Under the pieces are notes generated by a model. It was not told where the DNA came from. It saw only the letters and a program-made list of their open reading frames with translations, and did not search any database. From positions 1-27,039 of the IMG/VR virus record IMGVR_UViG_3300023443_001433: a DNA stretch of 27,039 bases; one strand, given 5' to 3'. Source of the DNA: a virus. The position numbers and the translations under genes are program-made. This document shows positions 15,299 to 22,709 of the stretch, piece after piece; the stretch's first letter is position 1, and every line of letters begins with the position of its first letter.

Positions 15299-16637
15299 GT
15301 ATAAACCTAGGTCATATCAATCTCCTATTTTAAAGGCATTAGATGCGGGCTATAAACGAGTGCTCGCTATCCTTCCACGTCGGTCAGGAAAAGATATTAC
15401 TGCATTAAATTATGTTATCCGACAGATGTGGGAAAAGCCTGGTGTGTATTATTATATTTTTCCTACTTATGCGCAAGCAAAAAAAGTAATATGGGATTCG
15501 ATTACCAATTCAGGAAAAAGAATCCTAGATTATTTTCCAAAAGAACTCGTTCTTCAGCTTAATTCTCAAGAAATGAAAATCCGAATGATAGCAAAGAATG
15601 GCACAACTTCTCTTTTCCAGCTTATTGGCTCGGATAATTATGATTCTCTTATGGGAACTAACCCTCGAGGATGCGTTTTCTCGGAATATGCGCTACAAGA
15701 TCCTTTAGCCTATCAATACATACGTCCGATTCTAACGGCCAATGGGGGTTGGGCCCTTTTCATTTCCACTCCTCGCGGTAAAAACCATTTATGGACCTTA
15801 TATCAACTTTCCAAAGAATCTCCTGATTGGTTTTCTTATAAGCTTACTCTTGAAGATACTTCTCATATTTCTCTTCGGGAAATAGAAAAAGAAAGAAGAG
15901 AAGGACTCATGTCGGAAGATATGATACAGCAAGAGTATTATACCTCTTTTGAGATGGGAATTGAAGGTTCTTATTATAATAAATATATTGATCGATGCAA
16001 AAGAAACGATAGAATTGGGACTGTTCCTTGGGAATCTGGATTCAAAGTTCACACAGCATGGGATATTGGTATACGAGATCAAACTTCTATTATTTTCTTT
16101 CAAAATATTGGACAAACGGTGCGCATTATTGATTGCTATGAAAATAGTAAGCACGGAATTGAACATTATGCCGAGATTTTATCTAATAAACCTTATCTCT
16201 ATGGAACTCATATTGGTCCTCATGATATTCGCGTAAAAGAATGGGGATCGGGAATCACACGATTTGAAAAAGCGCGTCAGCTCGGAATCAGTTTTACCGT
16301 AGCTCCAAATTATGAAATCCCTGATGGAATTGAAGCATGTCGTTCTCTTTTTTCTAAGATATGGATAGATGGAGAAAAATGTTCAGACCTAATTAAATCT
16401 CTAGAAAACTATAGGCAAGAATATGACTCGAAGAAAAAAGTTTATTTACCGCGCCCTCTTCACGATTGGAGCTCTCATTATGCTGACGCTTATCGGTATC
16501 TTGCGGTTTCATTATCTAAAACATCCGACTCTCTAAGCGCCGAAGAATTAGAAACAAAATATCAGGAAGCTTATTATGGATCCCACTCTAACCTCCCGGA
16601 ATTTTTTAGAGACACTAATATCCAGGGGACTTATTAA
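15255..16637 (+). CDS. Terminase large subunit (packaging ATPase/nuclease)
   Basis: The DNA-packaging motor. From the ATG at 15255 it has 460 residues; an ATG at 15198 would add 19 that lie inside the small-subunit gene. ATPase motifs: Walker A LPRRSGKD (residues 40-47), Walker B with catalytic Glu in CVFSEYA (140-146), and the coupling motif STPRG (171-175). Nuclease motifs of the RNase H fold: AWDIGIRDQ (Asp270), PHDIRVKEW (Asp324) and HYADAYRYL (Asp411). All key residues appear intact. It pumps DNA through the portal, encoded directly downstream with no spacer, and cuts it at the end of packaging. Confidence 0.95.
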   Translation: MKTLTSVEVERRLNEYKPRSYQSPILKALDAGYKRVLAILPRRSGKDITALNYVIRQMWEKPGVYYYIFPTYAQAKKVIWDSITNSGKRILDYFPKELVLQLNSQEMKIRMIAKNGTTSLFQLIGSDNYDSLMGTNPRGCVFSEYALQDPLAYQYIRPILTANGGWALFISTPRGKNHLWTLYQLSKESPDWFSYKLTLEDTSHISLREIEKERREGLMSEDMIQQEYYTSFEMGIEGSYYNKYIDRCKRNDRIGTVPWESGFKVHTAWDIGIRDQTSIIFFQNIGQTVRIIDCYENSKHGIEHYAEILSNKPYLYGTHIGPHDIRVKEWGSGITRFEKARQLGISFTVAPNYEIPDGIEACRSLFSKIWIDGEKCSDLIKSLENYRQEYDSKKKVYLPRPLHDWSSHYADAYRYLAVSLSKTSDSLSAEELETKYQEAYYGSHSNLPEFFRDTNIQGTY

Positions 16638-18707
16638 ATGACATTGTTTCCTCAACTTGACAGCGATTTTTATTCTTACCAGACCGACAGAGATAAAGAC
16701 ATCAAGACACGGATGGAACAGACTTATGCTAACAGTATAACGATAAATCAGTCTTTTTGGAGCGAAGCCGACATAGACTCTAGATTTAAGGCAGGAGATC
16801 AAACCCTTTGGAATGACATTTATGGAAACCTTCCGGCTTTTAGAAAAAGAGTATTTAATTTTAACAGAATAAGACGTGTTTGCAACATGATTACTGGATA
16901 TCAGCGTCGGAATCGGAAGTCATCTGTTGCCACCCCGGTTGAAAATTCGGATCAAGACACCGCCGATCAGTTTTCTAAGATACTGCTCTGGGCAATGAAT
17001 AAGGATAATACTCTAGAAACAATTTCCCAGGCTTTTGATGGGTGTGTAACCACGGGAATGAATCTTTTATCAGTGTGGATGGATTATCGCGAAGATCCCA
17101 TAAATGGAGATATTAGGGTAGATAATGTCTCTTACAATGGATATTTGATAGACCCATTTTTTAAAAAGCATGATTTAAGCGACTGCAATTATATATGGAC
17201 TAGAAAATGGCTCACTAAGACGCAAATCAAATCTCTTCTTCCCGAAAGAAAAGGAGAAGTAGAAAAGCTATATGCGCGAGGAAATAGGGATGGAAAGTTT
17301 CAGTTCATGCCTGAAGCCTATAATTATGGTATGAAGGATCTTCTCACTTATGACGAATATTGGTATAGAGATTATCGAGTACAACAGCTTCTGGTAGATG
17401 TAAAGACCGGAGAAACCATGGAATGGAGGGGAAAAGATGAAGATCTAGAGATGTTTTTGTCTAAATTCCCTGAAATAACCGTTATCGACAATCAGGTTCA
17501 AACTACTAAATTAGCTATCGTGGTGCAGGGAGTGGTAATGTACCACGGTCCTAATCCTATGGGAATCGATCCTTATCCCTTTGTCCCGGTATTAGGTTAT
17601 TATGATCCCCAGATTCCATATTTTCCGTGGAGAATTCAAGGGGTAGTACGAGGACTTAGAGATGCTCAATATCTATATAATCGACGTAAAGTTATTGAGT
17701 TAGATATCCTAGAGTCTCAAATAAATTCCGGATGGAAATATAAAGCTGATTCGTTAGTAAACCCCAAAGATGTTTTCCTTCAAGGACAGGGTAGAGGACT
17801 AGCTATCAAACAAGATGCTCAGATGTCCGATGTAGAACAGATACAACCCCCTTCAGTTCCTCCTTCTATGATCGAACTTTCTAAGATTCTGGGGGAGGAA
17901 ATCCAGCAAATCTCTGGAGTCAATGAAGAGCTTTTGGGAAGTGCTCAAGATGATAAAGCAGGAATTCTCTCCATGCTTCGTCAGGGAGCTGGGCTCACTA
18001 CACTTCAAACTTTATTTGATCAGCTGGACTTTTCTCAGAAAACCCTAGGGCGTCTTTTTATGGACTTAATCCAAACGAATTTTTCTCCAGGGAAAATCAA
18101 AAGGATTGTAGGAGAAGAACCCTCTCCTCAGTTTTATTCTAAAGCCTTCGGTAAATACGATGTAGCGATCGAAGAGGGAAGCAATACTCCCACTCAAAAG
18201 CAAATGGAGTTCCAACAGCTTATTGCGCTTAGGGAACTCGGTCTACCAATTCCTACTAATATTCTTTTGGAGGCATCTTCGCTTCAAAACAAAAATGAGC
18301 TCGTGGAAGCAATGGGGCAACAAGAGAAAGAGCAATCTCAGATTCAACAAACGCAGCTTCAGCTGGCTTTAGAGTCTGAGAAGGCTAAGATAAAAGACCT
18401 CGAGTCACGGGCCGAGGCAAATACGGGACTGGGGCTAGAAAGAGCCTCCCGTGTGCAAGAAAATCGTGCTCTAGCCGTTGAAAGGCTAGCCGAATCTGAA
18501 AAAGATAGAGATCTAGGCACTCTTCATCTAGTTAAAGCTATGAAAGAACTAGAAGGAATGGATTTAGAGCAGATAGAAAAAATGCTCAAACTTTCGGAAT
18601 ATATTAAAGGGAGACAATCCCCTGAATCCATCAAAGAAGAAGCACAAGTACAAACACCAAACATAGAAGAACTTGCTGTAATGGCAAAAGGAGAAAAAAA
18701 TGGCTGA
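16638..18707 (+). CDS. Portal protein, P22 type
   Basis: A 689-residue portal, close to P22 gp1 (725) in length. Start ATG follows the terminase stop directly, with AGGGGA upstream. N-terminal features include FRKRVFNFNRIRRVCNMITG and YQRRNRKSSVATP. Characteristic later segments are DEYWYRDYRVQQLLVD, the crown/stem-like VVQGVVMYHGPNPM and GLRDAQYLYNRRKVIELDIL, and a long C-terminal helical barrel (KEQSQIQQTQLQLALESEK). It forms the dodecameric DNA gate of the head and docks the terminase. The end overlaps the next gene by 8 bases. Confidence 0.9.
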   Translation: MTLFPQLDSDFYSYQTDRDKDIKTRMEQTYANSITINQSFWSEADIDSRFKAGDQTLWNDIYGNLPAFRKRVFNFNRIRRVCNMITGYQRRNRKSSVATPVENSDQDTADQFSKILLWAMNKDNTLETISQAFDGCVTTGMNLLSVWMDYREDPINGDIRVDNVSYNGYLIDPFFKKHDLSDCNYIWTRKWLTKTQIKSLLPERKGEVEKLYARGNRDGKFQFMPEAYNYGMKDLLTYDEYWYRDYRVQQLLVDVKTGETMEWRGKDEDLEMFLSKFPEITVIDNQVQTTKLAIVVQGVVMYHGPNPMGIDPYPFVPVLGYYDPQIPYFPWRIQGVVRGLRDAQYLYNRRKVIELDILESQINSGWKYKADSLVNPKDVFLQGQGRGLAIKQDAQMSDVEQIQPPSVPPSMIELSKILGEEIQQISGVNEELLGSAQDDKAGILSMLRQGAGLTTLQTLFDQLDFSQKTLGRLFMDLIQTNFSPGKIKRIVGEEPSPQFYSKAFGKYDVAIEEGSNTPTQKQMEFQQLIALRELGLPIPTNILLEASSLQNKNELVEAMGQQEKEQSQIQQTQLQLALESEKAKIKDLESRAEANTGLGLERASRVQENRALAVERLAESEKDRDLGTLHLVKAMKELEGMDLEQIEKMLKLSEYIKGRQSPESIKEEAQVQTPNIEELAVMAKGEKNG

Positions 18708-19023
18708 AAAATACTATCAAACCCGAAAAGACCGCAAACATGAAAGTCGCGGAATGAAAGATTACTATGGAAATAAAGGAGAAAAAATGTCTCCTCGTTA
18801 TGAGAGAGAACATAAAGGAAGCATGGATTCCGGTTATATGGGAATGCTTTCTGAAGATCCCCACGCTCCTGCCAACCTTCCTCAGGAAGTAGTACATCAC
18901 TATTATCCTACAGGAGATTATCTTGATAATTATTATCTTGACGACACCATTAAAGGGATTGATGAAAGTATAGATGATAGTATCGATAGAATCGATCGCC
19001 ATCAATCAGAGAGCATGTATTAA
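18700..19023 (+). CDS. Small charged Tyr/His-rich protein
   Basis: A 107-residue hydrophilic protein directly after the portal. It begins MAEKYYQTRKDRKHESRGM; the KDR(K/R)xE(S/T)RGM phrase recurs in the gene at 19195. The C-terminal half is acidic and Tyr-rich (DYLDNYYLDDTIKGIDESI). No family is recognised. Its place after the portal suggests a late structural or head-assembly helper. Low complexity implies disorder. Confidence 0.55.
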   Translation: MAEKYYQTRKDRKHESRGMKDYYGNKGEKMSPRYEREHKGSMDSGYMGMLSEDPHAPANLPQEVVHHYYPTGDYLDNYYLDDTIKGIDESIDDSIDRIDRHQSESMY

Positions 19024-19025
19024 TC

Positions 19026-19220
19026 ATGACAATGCCTCGACCATCAGGGAAAGCTCAAAAAATTGCTGAACAAACGGTTCCGGGCTTGAATAGGAATCAA
19101 AGAGGAGACTTTCGAAAAAAGTCTAAAGGCATTCCTAATGATGAAGTGGAATTAAAGATAGTTAACATTAATGAAAATAGAGGAAGATCTTACAATGAAA
19201 AGAAAAATACAGGGATATAA
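19026..19220 (+). CDS. Small basic protein of unknown function
   Basis: A 64-residue protein starting two bases after the preceding stop. The sequence MTMPRPSGKAQKIAEQTVPG and the rest are basic and polar, with no predicted hydrophobic core. The 3' end contains the ribosome site and start of the next gene (26-base overlap). It is possibly a nucleic-acid-binding virion component, judged by composition only. Confidence 0.45.
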   Translation: MTMPRPSGKAQKIAEQTVPGLNRNQRGDFRKKSKGIPNDEVELKIVNINENRGRSYNEKKNTGI

Positions 19221-19455
19221 GGATCGTCGTGATGAGTCTTTAGGAGAAAGACGCGGCCCTGAAAGAAAGTTTCATCAAAGTCTAAAAGACAGAAGAGACG
19301 AAACTCGAGGAATGGAAAAACATGAAAAAAATCATTCTTATGGGAATCCTCACGAGATGGATGAACACGATCAGAAAAGAATGCATCACCATATGATGGA
19401 AGCCCACCATAAATTTATGGCACATCACCATCGTCGTAATATGAATAAGAAATAA
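19195..19455 (+). CDS. His-rich small protein with KDRRDE repeats
   Basis: An 86-residue protein; the ATG at 19195 has AGGAAG upstream. Two copies of K-D-R-R-D-E-S/T (YKDRRDESLGERRG, LKDRRDETRGMEKH) are followed by a strongly His/Met-rich tail (HHHMMEAHHKFMAHHHRR). The repeat also occurs at the start of the protein at 18700, so the two may share a partner or a cleavage signal. His clusters could bind metal. No family is recognised. Confidence 0.5.
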   Translation: MKRKIQGYKDRRDESLGERRGPERKFHQSLKDRRDETRGMEKHEKNHSYGNPHEMDEHDQKRMHHHMMEAHHKFMAHHHRRNMNKK

Positions 19456-19474
19456 TTTTGTGATAAATTTTCAC

Positions 19475-19506
19475 ACTAGGAAGTAATCGAAAGAAAGCTT
19501 CCTAGT
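19475..19506. terminator. Intergenic stem-loop, weak terminator or processing site
   Basis: A perfect 9-base stem ACTAGGAAG/CTTCCTAGT (19475-19483 with 19498-19506) with a 14-base loop lies between two plus-strand genes. Only TT follows, so strong termination is unlikely; partial termination or an RNA stability element is more plausible. Confidence 0.35.
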
Positions 19507-19521
19507 TTAGGGAGAAAAAAT

Positions 19522-19653
19522 ATGCCATTCAAATCAAAAAGTCAAAGAGCATGGATGCATGCCAATAAACCTAAATTAGCTAAAAAGTTTGAAGCGCATA
19601 CTCCCAAGGGTAAAAAACTCCCCAAGAAACTTCCGAAGAGGAAAAATAAATGA
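19522..19653 (+). CDS. Conserved small basic phage protein
   Basis: A 43-residue protein reading MPFKSKSQRAWMHANKPKLA and then KKFEAHTPKGKKLPKKLPK. I recognise the MPFKSxxQRxWMxANxPxxA...TPKGKKLP pattern from short proteins encoded in many phage structural regions; the function is unknown. The ribosome site GGGAG is 8 bases upstream. The stop overlaps the next start. Its strong basic charge would suit DNA or scaffold contact. Confidence 0.65.
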   Translation: MPFKSKSQRAWMHANKPKLAKKFEAHTPKGKKLPKKLPKRKNK

Positions 19654-19847
19654 CTTGGCACTCTTTCCCTCATCTTCCTGAAGAAGGAGCGCATATTATT
19701 GCTCTCTACAAAGGATGTAAAAAGGGAAACTACTTTGAAATGAAGATAAGAGAAGGAGAAGGATTCTCTCATATAGAAAAGTGGTGCTATTATGAAGATT
19801 ATGAAGAATTAATGAAAAGAAAAATTTTAAGTGGAAAAGATATTTAA
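19650..19847 (+). CDS. Small protein of unknown function
   Basis: A 65-residue protein coupled to the preceding gene by an ATGA overlap. The opening MTWHSFPHLPEEGAHIIALYKG recalls the WxxxxxxLPEEGxxVIAL start of small phage proteins of the DUF551 sort, followed by an aromatic/acidic half (EKWCYYEDYEELMKR). The family link is tentative and the function unknown. Confidence 0.5.
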   Translation: MTWHSFPHLPEEGAHIIALYKGCKKGNYFEMKIREGEGFSHIEKWCYYEDYEELMKRKILSGKDI

Positions 19848-19883
19848 ATATTGGGAAAGATTCCCTTTTAATGAGAAAGAATT

Positions 19884-20141
19884 ATGAATATAATAGAATG
19901 GTTAATTAATATGACAAATAAACTAATTAAACATTTGAAAGGATATATTAAAAGATATAAAAAGGAAATTAAAGAAGATAAAGAATTTACTAAAGATTTA
20001 AAGGAGAAAAAAAATGGCCCCAAAAAGAAAAAAACGGGTGGTAAAGAATGCGAAGAAAACAAAACGAGTAAAAATCGGAAAAGGACTCTCTATAAAACGC
20101 GGTCAAGAAGAAAAATTGTCAAAAAAGCCGGGAAGCAGTAA
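19884..20141 (+). CDS. Doubtful basic ORF overlapping the next gene
   Basis: An 85-residue frame. Only residues 1-43 lie outside the next gene; they form an amphipathic, Lys-rich helix (MNIIEWLINMTNKLIKHLKG). The second half overlaps the start of the gene at 20014 in another frame and is just Lys/Arg-rich. The ribosome site is weak. It may be a real short gene with a long overlap, or chance. Confidence 0.3.
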   Translation: MNIIEWLINMTNKLIKHLKGYIKRYKKEIKEDKEFTKDLKEKKNGPKKKKTGGKECEENKTSKNRKRTLYKTRSRRKIVKKAGKQ

Positions 20142-20337
20142 TATCGGAAGGTACAAAAACGTCGCTAAAAAAGATTTTTGTGGACCCCGTGGAGGAGCAG
20201 CTCCTGGTACCTATCCTATTAATACACCCAAAAGAGCGCGCGCGGCTCTTGCTTATGCTCATAATGCTCCTAATCCCTCGGGGATAAAAGCCTGTGTAAA
20301 AAGAAAATATGGAAAGAAAATAAAAATTAAAAAATAA
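20014..20337 (+). CDS. Basic conserved phage protein
   Basis: A 107-residue protein with a strong ribosome site (GGAG). The first 45 residues are almost all Lys/Arg. The second half carries a recognisable conserved motif: FCGPRGGAAPGTYPINTPKR, then RARAALAYAHNAPNPSGIKA and CVKRKYG. This motif occurs in many phage-encoded proteins of the structural region, with unknown function. The basic N-terminus suggests DNA or RNA contact. It ends the plus-strand block before the opposing accessory genes. Confidence 0.65.
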   Translation: MAPKRKKRVVKNAKKTKRVKIGKGLSIKRGQEEKLSKKPGSSNIGRYKNVAKKDFCGPRGGAAPGTYPINTPKRARAALAYAHNAPNPSGIKACVKRKYGKKIKIKK

Positions 20338-20358
20338 TATAAATATTCCATCATATCT

Positions 20359-20508
20359 TTAACCAGAAAATGCATGCATTAGATCTTCTTTTATTTCTTC
20401 TACCACTTCATCAGGAATTTCTTTCATATGAAATTCGATGATATCTACCACTTCATATAAGGTATAAGAAGGATCAGCTAAAAGATAGTCTAAAATATTT
20501 TCTTTCAT
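20359..20508 (-). CDS. Small acidic protein downstream of the U-box gene
   Basis: A 49-residue ORF (MKENILDYLLADPSYTLYEV, ending EDLMHAFSG). It is acidic and helical. It starts three bases after the U-box-like gene stops, with AGGGAAT upstream of the ATG, so it is probably the last cistron of that leftward unit. No family is recognised. It could be a partner or chaperone of the membrane protein, which is inference. Confidence 0.45.
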   Translation of the reverse strand: MKENILDYLLADPSYTLYEVVDIIEFHMKEIPDEVVEEIKEDLMHAFSG

Positions 20509-20510
20509 TA

Positions 20511-21464
20511 TTATTCCCTTCCTTTTTCTTTAGAAGTATCAGTATCTAAATTTGGTTTTGGATGAAAATATTTCCAGCGGTCCTTAAGAATTTGAGGCCA
20601 GTGTAGGTCCCAATTCAAATCTGTTTCATCATTTATTCCAAAAAGTTCCTCAAATTTTTCGATTTCTTTTTTATAAACTTCATGAGAGACGATTTTATGT
20701 TTCCTTCTGTCCTCAATGTTCTCTCGCGCTTTTTCATATCGCTCGGAAATTATGGTTTCTATTTCAAGAAATAGACTGTCAAGTGACGTAGATAGATCCT
20801 GATTATGCAAGTTTGATTTATCCTCTTCTATCACTTTTTTACATCTTTTGTGGATTACAACAGCCATTTCCAAATCTAATTTTATTTCATTAAGATGAAA
20901 AGAAGAGTTCCTATATGGATCAGCAATCATATTATTCTCATCAGTTAAAGAAGAAAGGGCAATATAATCAAATACTGTGCCCGAAGGAGATCTACAGGGT
21001 ACATCCATCATACATGCAGAAATAGGACAAGTAAAATTCTCTAAAATCCTATCATCAGAATAGGAAAAAGTGAGAGCTTCTTTAAGAGTTTCATTAATTT
21101 TAAAATCTTTCCATCTTTCAAACGATTGAGACCTCTCTGTGATAATTCCATGAATATAACCCGCTCCTATTCCTCCCGTTATGAACCCAAATATGGTTCC
21201 TATAACTAGATTCCATGAAGAATCCGAGTCTTCAACTATTTTATAACCTAGCTTGGCTCCCATGAATGCACCAGTGGCGATCGAAATTATTGCCGATGTG
21301 ATAGAGAAAGAAGAATCCGAATCAGGATATTTTATATATTCCCAATGCCTCCTTATACGATCCCATCCCCCGTTGGTATATCTAGCCGAAATATTTTTAT
21401 AGTAAAGAACGCGTTCGTCAGACGATCTTAAAGAAGAAGGAATAAAAGTTAAAACATCCGACAT
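20511..21464 (-). CDS. Membrane-anchored U-box-like protein (candidate ubiquitin-ligase effector)
   Basis: A 317-residue protein. Two Gly/Ala-rich membrane segments come first (residues 53-77, SITSAIISIATGAFMGAKLG, and 84-108, VIGTIFGFITGGIGAGYIHG). A domain at 142-210 follows with the U-box layout: ENFTCPISACMMDVPCRSPS, GTVFDYIAL, ADPYRNSSF, then LNEIKLDLEMAVVIHK. Compared with the CHIP U-box it keeps the CxxIS..M..PC..PSG..FD start, the DP of the second E2-contact loop and the closing LxxxMxxVI helix. No RING-type zinc pairs are present. The C-terminal third is charged and helical, possibly coiled coil. U-box domains bind E2 enzymes in eukaryotes; ligase activity is inferred. The ribosome site AAAGGA lies inside the end of the upstream gene. 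Confidence 0.7.
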   Translation of the reverse strand: MSDVLTFIPSSLRSSDERVLYYKNISARYTNGGWDRIRRHWEYIKYPDSDSSFSITSAIISIATGAFMGAKLGYKIVEDSDSSWNLVIGTIFGFITGGIGAGYIHGIITERSQSFERWKDFKINETLKEALTFSYSDDRILENFTCPISACMMDVPCRSPSGTVFDYIALSSLTDENNMIADPYRNSSFHLNEIKLDLEMAVVIHKRCKKVIEEDKSNLHNQDLSTSLDSLFLEIETIISERYEKARENIEDRRKHKIVSHEVYKKEIEKFEELFGINDETDLNWDLHWPQILKDRWKYFHPKPNLDTDTSKEKGRE

Positions 21465-21847
21465 TTTTGGAATCCTTTCTGTACTAATTTAGTTAAGTAA
21501 TAAGGAATTACAATTCCGCACATAATATATTTTAATATGTTTATTATCTTTAAAATTGATTCGGAAGATGGATCAGGAGGAAGGTTTTTAGAAATTTCCT
21601 TCCACTTTCTTTCGCTGGTTTTGGCACTTCTTGAAGGATGATAACTTCTAAAAGAAAAAACTTCCAAATATCTTAGAGATTTTATAAATCCTTGCTGGAA
21701 CTCTAGGGACATATTGGATACATTCGCAGGTAAGTCCAACATCTTTTTCCCCCACATATAACAACCAGTATTCACAAGTAGAGTAGGAGGATAAGAACGC
21801 ATGAAAGGGAGTTTGTTCATCTGGATCGATAAAGGTATTTTGTCCAT
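21449..21847 (-). CDS. Membrane-anchored accessory protein cotranscribed with the U-box gene
   Basis: I do not recognise this 132-residue protein. The N-terminal ~95 residues are soluble with aromatic and basic patches (SLRYLEVFSFRSYHPSRS). Residues 99-121 form a membrane segment (IINILKYIMCGIVIPYYLTK), with a short basic tail. It has a strong ribosome site (AAGGAG). Its 3' end overlaps the U-box-like gene by 16 bases, so the two are made together and may act at the same membrane. An accessory host-interaction role is inferred from the partner. Confidence 0.6.
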   Translation of the reverse strand: MDKIPLSIQMNKLPFMRSYPPTLLVNTGCYMWGKKMLDLPANVSNMSLEFQQGFIKSLRYLEVFSFRSYHPSRSAKTSERKWKEISKNLPPDPSSESILKIINILKYIMCGIVIPYYLTKLVQKGFQKCRMF

Positions 21848-21868
21848 CAGGTCTCCTTTGATAAAAAA

Positions 21869-21897
21869 ATAATAATATTTTACCTAATTTTTCACAA
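21869..21897 (-). promoter_or_regulatory. Promoter of the U-box operon
   Basis: On the minus strand TTGTGA (21897-21892), 17 bases, then TATTAT (21874-21869), about 20 bases before the start of the 132-residue gene. It gives the accessory operon its own expression in either lytic or lysogenic state. Confidence 0.4.
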
Positions 21898-21923
21898 TTA
21901 AAAATGTGTTGTTTTTTCTTTTC

Positions 21924-22466
21924 CTATAAATAATTATATAAAGTCCTTTTAGAGATTCCATACATTAGACATATTTCTGAGACAGTGAGATTTCTTTTAT
22001 CATATAATAGTTTCATTCTTTTAATTTTATTAAGATCAAGTTTTCTAGGACGCCCTCCTTTTCTGCCTCTAGCTCGAGCTCCTTCAAGTCCTTTTCTTAT
22101 TCTTTCCCTAATTAGATTCCTTTCTTGTTCTGCTAAAGCTGCCATGATATCAAACATAAATTTCCCTTGGGAAGTAGTGGTATCAATTTGGTGAGAAAGA
22201 ATATGAAGATGGATATTTTTTTTATTCCAGGATTCTATAAGTTGGAGAAGCATGCTAGTTGAGCGTCCTAATCTATCTAGAGTAGTAACTGTGACTATAT
22301 CTCCTATTCGTAAACAACCACTCATTTTTTCAAATCCGGGACGTTTTGCTTTTGATCCGCATACTATATCGGTAAAAATTTTTTCACACCCCGCGATCTC
22401 TAAATTAGCTCGTTGATAGTCCAGGGATTGCTTAGGAGTGGAAATTCTAGCATATCCAAATTTCAT
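21924..22466 (-). CDS. Small serine recombinase (resolvase/invertase family)
   Basis: A complete 180-residue recombinase. The catalytic N-terminal domain has GYARIST with Ser9 as nucleophile and Arg7, then the conserved TTLDRLGRS (residues 61-70). The dimer helix FMFDIMAALAEQERNLIRER follows. The basic arm is KGLEGARARGRKGGRPRK, and a C-terminal HTH ends it (LTVSEICLMYGISKRTLYNY). The size fits resolvases, invertases and small transposon or phage recombinases, not large integrases. Whether it resolves multimers, inverts a segment or moves the accessory block cannot be told, since no paired sites were found. Confidence 0.9.
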   Translation of the reverse strand: MKFGYARISTPKQSLDYQRANLEIAGCEKIFTDIVCGSKAKRPGFEKMSGCLRIGDIVTVTTLDRLGRSTSMLLQLIESWNKKNIHLHILSHQIDTTTSQGKFMFDIMAALAEQERNLIRERIRKGLEGARARGRKGGRPRKLDLNKIKRMKLLYDKRNLTVSEICLMYGISKRTLYNYL

Positions 22467-22555
22467 AAATTTTTACCTATTTTAAACAATTTTTAATTGG
22501 ATAAAACCAAATAAAGAAACATATCATATTATCCCTATAAAATCTACAATTAAAT

Positions 22556-22690
22556 TCATTTTTTACATTTCTTTTTTTCTTTTTTGCAGTTTTTCCAACT
22601 CCACATAGCAAGGAAAAAAAGAAATATTCCTGCTATCCAGTAGAAATATTTAGCAAGCATCATTAGAGATGCGTAGAGAAATAGAGTCAT
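22556..22690 (-). CDS. 44-residue membrane protein
   Basis: A short ORF with one long hydrophobic span (MTLFLYASLMMLAKYFYWIA and on through FLFFLAMWSW) and a Lys/Cys-rich tail (KNCKKEKKKCKK). This may be one or two membrane passes with a cytosolic basic end. It has an AAAGGA ribosome site and a near-consensus promoter. Size, span and basic tail fit a holin-like protein or a small membrane modulator. No family is recognised. Confidence 0.55.
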   Translation of the reverse strand: MTLFLYASLMMLAKYFYWIAGIFLFFLAMWSWKNCKKEKKKCKK

Positions 22691-22709
22691 ATTTTCGTCC
22701 TTTTATAAA

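Noticed and set aside
19884-20337. Programmed frameshift between the two overlapping Lys-rich frames
   Set aside because: The downstream gene has its own strong ribosome site and ATG, and the A-rich stretch alone is not enough to claim slippage.
20835-21041. RING finger reading of the ligase-like domain
   Set aside because: Only Cys146, Cys151 and Cys157 are near the motif and they are not in CxxC pairs with His; the spacing fits a U-box, which has no zinc.
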